Source: Posidoniimonas corsicana (GTDB lineage Bacteria > Planctomycetota > Planctomycetia > Pirellulales > Lacipirellulaceae). From it: a stretch of 64,000 bases of DNA. A program made the translations under genes and the position numbers. Below, one piece after another: positions 1 through 9,175 of this stretch (the first letter of the stretch is position 1; each line of letters begins with the position of its first letter). The notes beneath the pieces are model-generated. The model was not told the origin of the DNA, ran no database searches, and worked only from the letters and a program-made list of their open reading frames with translations. Location: positions 372,001 through 436,000 of the forward strand of contig NZ_SIHJ01000002.1 in NCBI RefSeq assembly GCF_007859765.1, written 5' to 3'.

Positions 1-945
1 TCTCGCCGTAGCCGACCACTCGGTCGGTGTCGTCAAAGTCCACCACCTGCAGCACGGCCCGCGGCTGCGGGGCGTGGTAGGTGATCTTGTACTTGTTCTC
101 GGCCGTGACCGGCTCGCTGCACGCCAGGCCCATTAGGGTGTTGCCGTAGGTGGGCGTCATGTACACGCCGGACTTCTCAGGCGGGCCGCCGAACAGCTCC
201 TCGACGCAGAACTTGGTCCACTGCGGCGTAAACTCGGTGCCGCCGGAGAAGATGCCCGTAATCCCGACCTCGGCCAGGCTCGTGCCGCGTTCTTCAAGCT
301 CCAGGCAGAGCGACTCGATCAGCTTTGGCGTGCCGAACATGCACTTCACTTCGTGCCCGGCGGTGAGGATCGTGATCGCCTGGTCGATGCAGTGCTTCTT
401 GTACTCCTCGACCTGATCCATCTTGCCCTTCTTGATGAGCTTGATCACCCACCGCGGGTCGAGATCGATGCAGAAGCAGATGCCGCCGCGGTGCTGAGCC
501 AGGTGCTCCACCGCCAGCCGCAGCCGCCGCGGTCCGCTGGGGCCGAGCATCAGCCAGTTGGCGCCGGGCGGGAAATACTGGTCCGGCAGCGTGTCGGAGA
601 AGTTGGAGTAGTCAGTGCGGAAGTCGTCGATCGCGATGCGGCTCTTGGGCACGCCGGTGGTGCCGCCGGTCTCGAACACGTAGACCGGCTTGTCGGCCAG
701 GCCCTGGGGCACCCACCGCCGAACCGGCCCGCCGCGGAGCCATTCGTCCTCAAAGTCCGGAAACTTGTTCAGGTCCTCAAAGCACTTGATCTCGGTGAGC
801 GGGTCGAAGTTGAGCTCCCGCTTCTTCTCCAGCCAGAACGGGCAGCCGGTGTTGTCGTTGAAGTGCCAGGCGACCGTCTCCACGGTGTGCGCGTCGAGGT
901 CCTGCTGGGCTTGGTCCACCGCGGCTTGGAGGTTCGCTTCGCTCA
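1..945 (-). CDS. AMP-dependent synthetase-like (ANL superfamily) protein, C-terminus cut by window edge
   Basis: The 315 codons seen run without a stop from ATG at 945 to the first base of the window, so the C-terminal part is missing. An ANL-type phosphate-binding loop TGGTTGVPK lies at about residues 93-101. It is followed by a region resembling phenylacetate-CoA ligase-like adenylating enzymes (GIFSGGTEF and TPTYGNT stretches, where the adenine-binding motif is expected). Members of this superfamily activate a carboxylate as acyl-AMP and usually pass it to CoA. No substrate can be assigned. No signal peptide is visible, so it is probably cytoplasmic. It differs from the CapK-like protein at 46400-47863, whose P-loop is degenerate. 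Confidence 0.8.
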
Positions 946-1138
946 TAGGAGGGGTGAGGCCTGTAAGGAAGTTGCGTGAGGGGTGAGACATGCAACGATA
1001 GTCGCCCGACAAGCGGGTGGCAACGGGACCGGCCACTCAGGCACGGGCAGCGAACGCATGGGCACGGGTGACCGAGGGGCCCCGCCGCTCACGGGGCGGG
1101 CCGACGCGGCCACGTTCGCATCCAGCACGCCCGGCGCA

Positions 1139-1169
1139 CAAAAACACCCCACTCAACCGAGCGGGGTGT
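1139..1169 (-). terminator. Intrinsic terminator for the minus-strand gene at 1199-1663
   Basis: On the minus strand the sequence reads ACACCCC, a 12-nt loop, GGGGTGT, then TTTTTGTG. This is a 7-bp stem followed by a U-run, about 30 bp past the stop codon of the 154-residue protein. Confidence 0.7.
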
Positions 1170-1198
1170 GGGGTGGTTCGTTGGCTATGTATGCGGCG

Positions 1199-1663
1199 TT
1201 ACTCTTCCGCCTCTTCCTCGCCGCCGTTGGCGCTGAGCTGGGCCAGCACCTGGATCACGCCGTTGAGATGGGCCAAGCGGGGGCCGAAGCGGTCGATGAA
1301 CTCGCTCAGCATGAACTCGCCGTAGACCAGGTCCTCGCGGTTCTCCATGATCTCGTCGGTCATCCGCTCCAGGTACTCCACCTGGACCTGGCTGAGCGTC
1401 TCGGCGGCCTTGCGGCACCGCTTGGAGAGCTGCGGGTTGGCGGACTTCCACTGGTTGAGCTCGTTGGCCCGCTGCTTGTGCTGGGCGGCCATCGCGCCGA
1501 CCAGTTCTTCCAGCAGCTCGTTGGTCCGGTCCTGAGCGGACAGCACCTCGCGGAGCAGCTCGTTGTGCTCTTCCGCAGGTGGCAGCATCGTATTGGGGGG
1601 CGAGCCGGTCGACACGTCAACCTGGGAAAACAGCGGGGCGAGCGGCGGCTTGTTCTCGGCCAT
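1199..1663 (-). CDS. Conserved hypothetical protein, helical, 154 aa
   Basis: I do not recognise a family. The product is soluble, highly charged and largely helical (runs such as HNELLREVLSAQDRTNELLEEL, EYLERMTDEIMENRED), with an acidic tail ending EEEAEE; coiled-coil character is likely. No signal peptide or membrane segment. ATG at 1663 was chosen over an upstream in-frame start at 1819 because AAGGAAG lies 11 nt before it and the upstream extension is Arg/Pro-rich low-quality sequence. The gene stands alone and ends in a good intrinsic terminator. Confidence 0.75.
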   Translation of the reverse strand: MAENKPPLAPLFSQVDVSTGSPPNTMLPPAEEHNELLREVLSAQDRTNELLEELVGAMAAQHKQRANELNQWKSANPQLSKRCRKAAETLSQVQVEYLERMTDEIMENREDLVYGEFMLSEFIDRFGPRLAHLNGVIQVLAQLSANGGEEEAEE

Positions 1664-2066
1664 AGCGGGGTCGGCTTCCTTGGATAACAGCGTTGATAAG
1701 AGCGAATGTGGCTGGCGCCGGTCCGGTTTGTCGTCCTGTTGCCGGCCTGTCCTGTCCGCTAGGGCCAGGGCCGGGCGTGACAGCACTGCCGGCTTCGACC
1801 CGCGGGTCGCAAACACCACCCGGCGGGTGGGGATGCCTGCCTTTTCGCCTAAGCCCTTACTTTAACGGAGGTCAAACAGGGAATCCAGCGTTTCGGCGCA
1901 AATCCGACCCCCGCGGCGCCAAGATTTGTCTCCGGTCAGGCGGGTCGCAGCGGCTGCTAAAGTCTGTCCGCTCCGGGTCCCGATGCTTGAAATGTGCGTC
2001 TGCCCAATTAGCCCTGCTATGCCGGCGCCAGCTGCTGACTGCTCTCCTCCTGATCGACGACTGCTG
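1664..2066. other. Intergenic region between divergent genes
   Basis: About 400 bp between the minus-strand gene at 1663 and the plus-strand gene at 2067. Reading frames here are short and Arg/Pro-rich. Promoters for both flanking genes presumably lie here, but I cannot point to a convincing -35/-10 pair. Confidence 0.4.
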
Positions 2067-2624
2067 ATGAATGTCCCGAATCGGGGACGCCGGGCCCCCT
2101 CCGTGGGGTACCTGGCGGTCCTCCATGACCCCCAACTCGGCTACACAGGAGGGCTGCTGATCGTTTCGGCAAGCGGCAGACCTCTCGAGTTCCACTGCTC
2201 CACGCCGCTGGCGGTCACCAGGGCGCAGGAGATCCTGTTCGGCGCCACGCTGTCGGCGCACGTCTGCGGCGAGCTCATCGGCGGCGCCCTGGTCAATGCC
2301 GCCAAGATCAAACCGACGCTGCTGCTGGTTCAGCACGCGGACGCCGCGCCCGCCGCCGGCCTGCCGGTCATGCTGCTGGCGCCGGCCGAAGAAACCGCGG
2401 ACACGACCGACACCACAGAATCCCCGGCTGCCGACGAAGAGTCGCCCGCGTCACCCGTCCCGCTAACAGGCTTTGACGAGGAGGCCGCCGCGGAGGTCGA
2501 AGAGCTGCTCGCCACGCTCGACCAGCACATCGAGCTCGCCGAGCCGTTCGAGCGCGTTCACGAGGCGGTCCGCGAAGCACAGCGACTGAGCACGCCGGAG
2601 GCGCCCAGCAGTGTCGCCGCCTGA
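2067..2624 (+). CDS. Conserved hypothetical protein coupled to the SNF2 helicase gene, 185 aa
   Basis: The N-terminal half (RRAPSVGYLAVLHDPQLGYTGGLLIV) looks like a compact alpha/beta domain. The C-terminal half is Ala/Pro/Thr/Glu-rich and then acidic and helical (EEAAAEVEELLATLDQHIELAEP). I do not recognise a family. The stop overlaps the GTG start of the downstream helicase by 14 bp, so the two are almost certainly co-transcribed and translationally coupled; it is probably a partner of that helicase. ATG at 2067 was chosen because the domain begins just after it; the frame is open further upstream (to 1926) but that extension is poor in protein-like features. Confidence 0.7.
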   Translation: MNVPNRGRRAPSVGYLAVLHDPQLGYTGGLLIVSASGRPLEFHCSTPLAVTRAQEILFGATLSAHVCGELIGGALVNAAKIKPTLLLVQHADAAPAAGLPVMLLAPAEETADTTDTTESPAADEESPASPVPLTGFDEEAAAEVEELLATLDQHIELAEPFERVHEAVREAQRLSTPEAPSSVAA

Positions 2625-4344
2625 CCAACACGCCGCCCCGAAAACCTGGTCTGTCGGCTCGGACGAGTTGGTAATGACGGTCGGCGCCGATCGTTTCGGC
2701 GGCACCGACGCGATCGCGTTCCCGCAGCCGCCGGTGGCCTCGGTGTCGGTCGCGGCGCCGCGGGTCCGCACCAACGGCTGCCTGCTGCCCGAGGGTGATG
2801 CCTTCCTGGCGGGCAGGAGCAACGCCGCCCCTCCCCCACCGCCGAGCGGCGATGCCGTCGGCCCTAGGCGGAGGAGCCGTCGTAGCTCGAAGCACACCCG
2901 CATCCGCCCGCCGCGCGACATCGTCAAGCTCTCCGATCGGCTGCAGTACCTGCTGCAGCCACCGCTGGAGTCGTTGCTGGCGGCCAAGAGCCTGCGGTTC
3001 CCGTTCCACCCGTTCCCGTACCAGCTAGACGGCGTGGCGTTCTTGTACCCGCGGCAGTCGGCGGTGCTGGCCGACGAGATGGGGCTCGGCAAGACGATGC
3101 AGACGATCACCACGATCCGCTTGCTCGCGCACAGCGGCCAGGTGCGGCGGGTGCTGCTGGTCTGCCCCAAGCCGCTGATCACCAATTGGCGGCGTGAATT
3201 CGCGCTGTGGGCGCCCGAATTGTCGGTCGTCACGGTCGAGGGCACGGGGGAAAAGCGCCGCTGGGCGTGGGAGAACTCGTCGGCCGTCGTGACGATGACC
3301 AACTACGAGACCGCCGTGCGGGACGCCGACACGCTGCACGAGTCGCAGCCCTACGACTTGGTCGTCATCGACGAGGCGCAACGCGTCAAGAACCGCTCGG
3401 GCGCCACGGCGGCCGCGGTGCGCGGCGTGCCGCGGCAGCGCAGCTGGGCCCTCACCGGCACCCCGATCGAGAACAGCCTGGACGACCTGGTTGGCATCTA
3501 CGAGTTCGTCTCGCCCGGCAAGCTACGGCTCGGTCAAACCGCGCGACAGATCGGCGCGGCGGTGGGCGACTCGGTGCTCCGCCGCACCAAGGAGATGGTG
3601 CTGACGGACATGCCGCCCAAGATCGTCCGCGACGAGCACATCGACCTCAACCCAGAGCAGTGGGACGCCTACCACAACGCCGAGCAGAACGGCGTGCTGG
3701 AGCTGGAGGGCCTGGGCGAGGCGATCACCCTGCAGCACGTGTTCGAGCTGGTGCTGCGGCTCAAGCAGATCTGCAACTTTGACCCGCTCACCAAGAGCAG
3801 CAGCAAGCTCGACCGCCTAGAGGCCGAACTGGAAGAGGTCGCCGCCAGCGGCCGCAAGGCGATTGTGTTCAGCCAGTGGGTCGACGCCATCGATGTCATC
3901 GCCGAGCGGCTCGGCCGCTTCTCGCCCGCGCAGTACCACGGGCGCGTGCCGCACGCCAAGCGGGACGGCGTGATCGACCGCTTCAAGAACGACCCCGACT
4001 GCTCGGTCATCCTGATGAGCTACGGCGCCGGCAGCGTGGGCCTGAACCTGCAGTTCAGCGAGTACGTGTTCCTGTTCGACCGCTGGTGGAACCCGGCGGT
4101 CGAGGACCAGGCGATTAATCGTGCGCACCGCATCGGCGCCAAGGGAGCGGTGACTGTCACCCGCTACATCGCGATGGGGACTATCGAGCAACGCATCGAC
4201 GACATCCTCGCGCAGAAGCGAGAGCTCTTCCAGAGCGTGTTCAGCGACACCAACGCGCCCCGCAGCTACGGGCTGTCGCGCGACGAGTTGCTCTCGCTGT
4301 TCCACCTGCAGTCGCCGCAAGGACGGATCGGCAAGGCGGCGTAG
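2611..4344 (+). CDS. SNF2-family DEAD/DEAH-box helicase, 577 aa
   Basis: A dsDNA-translocating ATPase of the SNF2/RapA type. Motif I DEMGLGKT is at residues 155-162, motif II DEAQ at about 254-257, motif III LTGTPIEN follows, and the C-terminal RecA lobe carries SYGAGSVGLNL and NRAHRIG (motifs V and VI). The first ~130 residues are Pro/Arg-rich and lack a recognisable domain. GTG start at 2611 lies inside the 3' end of the preceding gene. The short length and lack of accessory domains fit the minimal bacterial SNF2 proteins. Role (transcription recycling or repair) is inferred, not shown. Confidence 0.92.
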   Translation: MSPPDQHAAPKTWSVGSDELVMTVGADRFGGTDAIAFPQPPVASVSVAAPRVRTNGCLLPEGDAFLAGRSNAAPPPPPSGDAVGPRRRSRRSSKHTRIRPPRDIVKLSDRLQYLLQPPLESLLAAKSLRFPFHPFPYQLDGVAFLYPRQSAVLADEMGLGKTMQTITTIRLLAHSGQVRRVLLVCPKPLITNWRREFALWAPELSVVTVEGTGEKRRWAWENSSAVVTMTNYETAVRDADTLHESQPYDLVVIDEAQRVKNRSGATAAAVRGVPRQRSWALTGTPIENSLDDLVGIYEFVSPGKLRLGQTARQIGAAVGDSVLRRTKEMVLTDMPPKIVRDEHIDLNPEQWDAYHNAEQNGVLELEGLGEAITLQHVFELVLRLKQICNFDPLTKSSSKLDRLEAELEEVAASGRKAIVFSQWVDAIDVIAERLGRFSPAQYHGRVPHAKRDGVIDRFKNDPDCSVILMSYGAGSVGLNLQFSEYVFLFDRWWNPAVEDQAINRAHRIGAKGAVTVTRYIAMGTIEQRIDDILAQKRELFQSVFSDTNAPRSYGLSRDELLSLFHLQSPQGRIGKAA

Positions 4345-4588
4345 CTCCTGCGGCCGGCAAGGAGGTCGGTCTGACGCATGGCTGACGACTGCGGAAACTC
4401 TGCCGGCTGGGTTGTGGCCGCTGGGCGTGACGCCCGCACCGATTCCAGGCCTCAAGATTCTGCTCCGCCCGCTGTATTCTCGCGGCGCGTGCCTTGACGC
4501 GCGGGCATGCTTTCACGGCGCTTCGCGCGCCCGCTGGCCCCAGGACCCCGGGCCGGCGCCCTCCCCCGCTGAGCAAGGAGCGCCCGCC

Positions 4589-5011
4589 GTGATCGCCCAC
4601 CTACCGTCGATTGCATCTACCCTGCTGCTGGTCTTCGGGCCGCTGGCCACGCTGTCGAGCGCGTGGGCGCCCTGCCTGCTCGACCCGGTCACCACGTACA
4701 CCAACGGCCTGCCGCTGGCGTCGACCGACCCGATGCGGACGCACAACTTCAACTACGGGTGCGACCCGTACCGCGTGGGCTGCTGCGGCGGACACTACCA
4801 CTGCCCGTGCCTGAAGGGCGCCCTGTTTCCTAACCGCTGTTGTGGCTGCCAGGCAACCCCGCCCGACGCGTGCCGCAACCGCGTGGGCGCGGCGGAGGAA
4901 CTGGAGCCCAGTGGCGTGATCACCCTGGGCAACCTGCCGGCGCCTTCGGTCGGCGGCGTCTTTGGCGCCGGCCCCGCATCGCCCGCGGCGGCGAGCCCGT
5001 TCGGGAGGTAG
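4589..5011 (+). CDS. Cys-rich secreted hypothetical protein, 140 aa
   Basis: GTG at 4589 has AAGGAG 8 nt upstream. The first ~27 residues form a signal peptide (hydrophobic run ending SSAWA). The mature part contains a tight cluster of about ten cysteines (CCGGHYHCPCLKG, CCGCQ) with His and Tyr, followed by a low-complexity Gly/Ala/Pro tail. Cysteine spacing suggests disulfides or metal binding outside the cytoplasm. Family not recognised. It ends about 80 bp from the convergent stop at 5092. Confidence 0.65.
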   Translation: MIAHLPSIASTLLLVFGPLATLSSAWAPCLLDPVTTYTNGLPLASTDPMRTHNFNYGCDPYRVGCCGGHYHCPCLKGALFPNRCCGCQATPPDACRNRVGAAEELEPSGVITLGNLPAPSVGGVFGAGPASPAAASPFGR

Positions 5012-5091
5012 GCGCGAACGCAACCGCAGGTCCCAGCTCAGCACCATCTCGCCCAGCTTTGGCGCCGGGCGCGCGACTTCGCCACACGTGC

Positions 5092-7974
5092 TCACGGCAG
5101 GATTGGCTGAGGACGGCCCGAAACGCCGGAAGCAGCGTTGTCTATTTCGCTGATCCGCGCGCGGGCGTGCTCGGCGAGTTCGCTCCAGGAGTCGAGCTCC
5201 AGGGCTCGGGCGTAGCAGACGCGGCTCTGGCCTTCGCCGCGTTGCGGGTCACTATCGCAGACCTTCCCGAGTAGCACGTAGAGGACCGGCTCGTCGGCAT
5301 GCTCGTTGATGGCGTCGATCAGGTCGCTGGCAAGTTCCGGATCGGGCTCCCCGGTGCGGGCCAACTCCCACCGTGCTGAGAACCAGGCATGGCGATCAAT
5401 GCTCTCGGCCATGTCGGCGTCGACGAACTCGGCGGCGAGGCTGCGCAAAGTCTCTGCGTCGCCCGCGCCTCCAAACTGGCGGTACACGGCGGCGCGGAAG
5501 AATGTGTTGTTCGGAGCCGAGTGCAGCATCTCCAAGAGGCGGCCGGGCGTGCCGGACTCGAGTGTTTCGGTGGCGCCGGGAGGCTGTGCCTGCTCAACGG
5601 CCTGCGTGACAACTTGCGGGTCGAGAGACAATAGCACCCGCCGACCGCCAGAGTTCTTGACGATGTACTCGCCTGGGGACCAATAGCCATCCGCGTTGTA
5701 GAGGGTGTCGGTCAGTAGCGCCGCCGGGGTGTGCCCCTCGGCGAACGCATTCACGGGGTTGACCGCGTCCGCCGCCAACCAGTCGACCAACCCACCACGG
5801 TCCGAGTGAACCCATTCGGCACCCTGCTCCAACAGGCAGTTCGTCAACGCGACTGCAACCATTTGCTTGGCGGCCGGGCTGAGACCGTCCCCGGCGATCA
5901 GCGGGTAGAGCAGCTGGTCCACCCCGCGCCCATCCGTCGGGAGCGGCGTCCCGATCACCGCCTGGCACTGTTCCGAGGCGGAAGAGAATGCGGCGCGGAT
6001 CCCCTCCTGTGTCGATATTCGCGCAGGCGGCTGCCAGCGGGCCGCGGCGTCATTGATCCTGGCGACGCAGAATGGCCGGCACAACGGGCCAACTTTGGTC
6101 AGGTCGGCAAGCGGCGCCGAGTACACCGCCAGCCGCTCGCCCTCACCCGTCGGCGTCAGCCTGGTGTACCACAGCCGCTCCTCTTCCAGCGCCACGCCCA
6201 GGAACCTGTCGCCCGTCAGCAAGCAGCGCACCAGTCCATCGGTGTTCGCTACGTAGACGCCCGACGGTTTGCCGGCCGGCGTCCCCGAAACCAGCCACTG
6301 GTCGCCGGCCGCGACGACGTTCGAGATTCGCCGCCACTCGGCGATCACGCCATGCCCGCCGGTCTCGAGGTCGACCCACAACAACGAGGGGGACATCTGC
6401 CCCCAGGTCAGTTTCGCCCGCTGCACTGGTTCGGCGGACACGGCGGCGACAGAGGCGCCGGGGGCGGCGGCAATCGCGATCGGCCGGCGCCCCTTTAATG
6501 TCGTGATGAGACGACCGCCCACGCCGGCCCTGAGACTCGACAGTTGCGCACCAACACCCGATGGTTCATTCTCGAATCCGACCAGCTGCTCTGACCTCTG
6601 CGGCGGAGAGTAGAGGAGGCTGTCGCCCCAGTTGGTGAGCACGTCCGCCGTAATGCCTATCAGGTTGAGGTCGCCATCGGGGTCCAGCGTCTTTGCCTCC
6701 TCGCTGTCGGCGACCGCCACCGCCAGCCCCCCACCCCACGGCGCCGCCGAGTACCGCCGCCCCCAACGCTCGTCTTCCAAGACAACCCGCTCCTCGTCCC
6801 CATTCAGTTCGATCAGCCCGTATCCGTGCGTCAGCAGCAGGCGCCCGTCAGCCAACCGCCGAGCCGCGCTAACGCTGGAGAGTGAGGTCTGGACTTCCAG
6901 GGTGGAAATCCGGTCCAGCTCCTGCTCGTGTTGATTGCGGTACTGCTCGGCCACTTGCAGAGGGAGTTCGGGCAGGTCCAACCCTACGCTCACGGGAGTT
7001 AGGTCGAGGCTCTCCAGAAACAGATCGCGGTCGAAGCGAGGGGCGTCGGGCTTGCCCTCGTGCAGGAAGCGGATGTCGAGAGTCCGGCCCCGCTCCACCG
7101 GCAAGGCGATGAGCAGCAGGGTCAACGCCCCGTCGTACCCAGTAAGCATCCTTCCTGATGCTTCGCCCACGGTGATGTCTTTGCGGCCTCGTTCCTTGAA
7201 AGGGACGCTCTCGCCCAGATTGATGGCTGCGAAAGACTCGTTGAGCAAGCGATTGGGGTCGTCGGTGTCGCTCTCCGACACGTAAATCGCGTTCTGCTGA
7301 TCGGGCGTCAGCAGTCCCAGCAGCACACTCTCGTCGTCGGCCGGCCTAAACACAGATGGCCGGAAACGGAACGCCAACCGGTGCCCGCCAACGACCAGCC
7401 CGCGGTCGATGGGCCGGAGTCCGCGTCGCCATCCCGATCCCGGCTTGGGCATCTCGAACCCGTCGTGCAGCCGCGCCGCGAGATCGTCGACCGTGTCGGC
7501 ATTCTCGGCGATTGACCAAACGAGGCAGCAGTAGGTGAGCCCGTTCTGGGACAGGTAACAGACGTTGTAGAAGATCTGGAAACCGCTGACCGACGCCTCG
7601 AGAGACTGCGTCGCCCGCTCTACCCCGGAGGCGTCTTTGGTGTAGCGGGGGCGGCCCTTGAGTCGCGGGCGGTCGACCATGTTTTGCACGTGCGTCCGCA
7701 GCGCGTGGATAAGCTGCTCTTCGCCCTCGAGCAATCGCTCCGACTCGATCACCGTCGCAAAGTAGCCGGCCCGACCCGCGAGCTTGAACTGGTCTCTGCC
7801 CAGGTTCGCCACTAGTTGCTGTCGGCGCCAGTTGTCGCGCACATCAAATGATGCGCCGTGGGCCCCGATCGCTACCTCACGCCCGTCGGCGATGCCACAC
7901 GCGGCTACGCAGCACCAGGTCCCAATCAGGTAGACAAGCGACCCTCGCCAATCCGGCACGCGGCTAATGTGCAT
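5092..7974 (-). CDS. Large exported hypothetical protein with DcrB/PsbP-like N-terminus and propeller-like centre, 960 aa
   Basis: A signal peptide covers roughly residues 1-31 (VYLIGTWCCVAACGIADG). Residues ~35-330 look like two alpha/beta segments with the flavour of DcrB/PsbP-like folds (LTYCCLVWSIAENADTVDDL). Residues ~360-650 contain repeated strand-rich stretches (LADGRLLLTHGYGLIEL, GGGLAVAVADS, PSLLWVDLETGG) that could form a beta-propeller. The C-terminal ~300 residues are helical and TPR/HEAT-like. No catalytic motif is recognisable. Function unknown; extracytoplasmic location is inferred. It is convergent with the Cys-rich gene and monocistronic. Confidence 0.7.
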   Translation of the reverse strand: MHISRVPDWRGSLVYLIGTWCCVAACGIADGREVAIGAHGASFDVRDNWRRQQLVANLGRDQFKLAGRAGYFATVIESERLLEGEEQLIHALRTHVQNMVDRPRLKGRPRYTKDASGVERATQSLEASVSGFQIFYNVCYLSQNGLTYCCLVWSIAENADTVDDLAARLHDGFEMPKPGSGWRRGLRPIDRGLVVGGHRLAFRFRPSVFRPADDESVLLGLLTPDQQNAIYVSESDTDDPNRLLNESFAAINLGESVPFKERGRKDITVGEASGRMLTGYDGALTLLLIALPVERGRTLDIRFLHEGKPDAPRFDRDLFLESLDLTPVSVGLDLPELPLQVAEQYRNQHEQELDRISTLEVQTSLSSVSAARRLADGRLLLTHGYGLIELNGDEERVVLEDERWGRRYSAAPWGGGLAVAVADSEEAKTLDPDGDLNLIGITADVLTNWGDSLLYSPPQRSEQLVGFENEPSGVGAQLSSLRAGVGGRLITTLKGRRPIAIAAAPGASVAAVSAEPVQRAKLTWGQMSPSLLWVDLETGGHGVIAEWRRISNVVAAGDQWLVSGTPAGKPSGVYVANTDGLVRCLLTGDRFLGVALEEERLWYTRLTPTGEGERLAVYSAPLADLTKVGPLCRPFCVARINDAAARWQPPARISTQEGIRAAFSSASEQCQAVIGTPLPTDGRGVDQLLYPLIAGDGLSPAAKQMVAVALTNCLLEQGAEWVHSDRGGLVDWLAADAVNPVNAFAEGHTPAALLTDTLYNADGYWSPGEYIVKNSGGRRVLLSLDPQVVTQAVEQAQPPGATETLESGTPGRLLEMLHSAPNNTFFRAAVYRQFGGAGDAETLRSLAAEFVDADMAESIDRHAWFSARWELARTGEPDPELASDLIDAINEHADEPVLYVLLGKVCDSDPQRGEGQSRVCYARALELDSWSELAEHARARISEIDNAASGVSGRPQPILP

Positions 7975-8320
7975 CCAACACCTGCGTTGCGAAGAATGAG
8001 ACTCGGCGGAACGCCGCCGCCCGTTCGCCCAACCTTAGTCGCACAGCCGCATCGCGGCAACCAAGACAAGAGTCCCCTATCGATCGGAGGACGCAGCAGC
8101 ATGAATCGCCCGCCGGTTGGCACGTCCCATGTCGCTCTCAACGCACGCCTGCCTCGTGCTTCGCCAGCCAGGGAGCCCCGTCCGATACTCTCGCTTTGGT
8201 GCTCAGCCTCGGCAATTCGGCGGGCGGAGCCAACGCCTGCACGTTTAGCTTGCAAGCGGGTAGCCACGCGGCTACGGTGGACAGGCTGCACCTCCTTGAG
8301 AACACCGGCAGGAGAGTCTA
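7975..8320. other. Intergenic region between divergent genes
   Basis: 346 bp separating the 960-aa exported protein (minus) from the PEP-CTERM-like protein (plus). It contains an ATG at 8101 preceded by GGAGG, but the frame it opens is Arg/Pro-rich and overlaps the next gene, so I do not call it. No terminator or clear promoter box seen. Confidence 0.4.
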
Positions 8321-8941
8321 ATGAAGTTGAAACCAGCCAGCCTGCTGCTGGCGTTAACGGCTGTCGCGGGCGGCGTGGCCCACGCGGATGACGCCTTCTT
8401 TCCGCTCGACCTGCGCTACGGGCAGAAGCTCGTTATCTCGTTTGAAACGCCCAGCCCCCGCCTGCCGGACGCAGATACCATCGCCATAGGAAACTCGAAC
8501 GCAAGAGGGAACTCTGGGATTGAATACCTCTTCGAGTTCGCCCTGTTCGACGGGGATCAGCTCCTAGGATCGTTCACGACAGACAACGCCATCGGCCTGC
8601 GTCAGGACTTGCCTGCGCTCTTCACCAGCCCCGACAGCAACGAGATGGTGACCCAGGCCGTCGTTGACTTCTCGTCAATCCGCGATGGTTCGATCGATGG
8701 CCGCCTGATCATTTCTTCGGTGGGGGACGACGCCAGCCCTCTCAACGTGATGACCTACAACAGCCTTGCCTTCCTTGTCGGCATGTCGGAACCGGAACCC
8801 GATTTCCCGCCGGCCCACTTTCCGCACCTCATTCCACAGGGCAACCTGGTCATCCTCGACGCCGTGGTGGTCCCTTCGCCTACCGGCGTTTCCCTCGCCG
8901 CCTTAGCAAGCGTCGTTCTGCTCGGACGACCCCGCCAGTAG
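8321..8941 (+). CDS. Exported protein with PEP-CTERM-like sorting tail, 206 aa
   Basis: Signal peptide at residues 1-22 (MKLKPASLLLALTAVAGGVAHA). The beta-rich body has no recognised enzyme motif. The C-terminus has the tripartite sorting layout: VPSPTG in place of Val-Pro-Glu-Pro, a hydrophobic helix (VSLAALASVVLLG) and a basic end (RPRQ). In planctomycetes such tails are processed by exosortase-type enzymes. The start is well supported by AGGAGAG just upstream of the ATG. Followed 13 bp later by a small membrane protein, probably in one transcript. Confidence 0.8.
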   Translation: MKLKPASLLLALTAVAGGVAHADDAFFPLDLRYGQKLVISFETPSPRLPDADTIAIGNSNARGNSGIEYLFEFALFDGDQLLGSFTTDNAIGLRQDLPALFTSPDSNEMVTQAVVDFSSIRDGSIDGRLIISSVGDDASPLNVMTYNSLAFLVGMSEPEPDFPPAHFPHLIPQGNLVILDAVVVPSPTGVSLAALASVVLLGRPRQ

Positions 8942-8954
8942 CCGCGAGGGAAGC

Positions 8955-9161
8955 ATGCACACATTCTGGGGCGGCCTGATGATCGCAATCGGGCTGCTGA
9001 TGTCCTGGTGGGCCGCCGCGCGGAGCGACTTTGTCGTCTACCGCTTGCTGGTCGCGCGGTCCCGCTTGCTGTGGGGAGATCGGGTCCACGCGTTCCACTT
9101 CGTCGCGGGGCTCCTTGTGGCGCTCTGCGGCCTCTTGATGGTGTTGGGCGTGTTTGGCTGA
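8955..9161 (+). CDS. Small two-helix membrane protein, 68 aa
   Basis: Two hydrophobic segments (residues ~5-20 and ~48-67) flank a basic, aromatic linker (RSDFVVYRLLVARSRLLWGDRVHAFH). GAGGGA lies upstream of the ATG at a good spacing, and the gene follows the PEP-CTERM-like gene by 13 bp. Function unknown; the size and tail-to-tail position with the 9176-9493 gene support a real but short gene. Confidence 0.6.
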   Translation: MHTFWGGLMIAIGLLMSWWAAARSDFVVYRLLVARSRLLWGDRVHAFHFVAGLLVALCGLLMVLGVFG

Positions 9162-9175
9162 TGGGCTTGTGGCTC

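Noticed and set aside
8101-8391. Plus-strand frame starting at ATG 8101 with GGAGG upstream
   Set aside because: Product is Arg/Pro/Ser-rich and runs into the well-supported gene at 8321 in another frame; more likely part of the leader.
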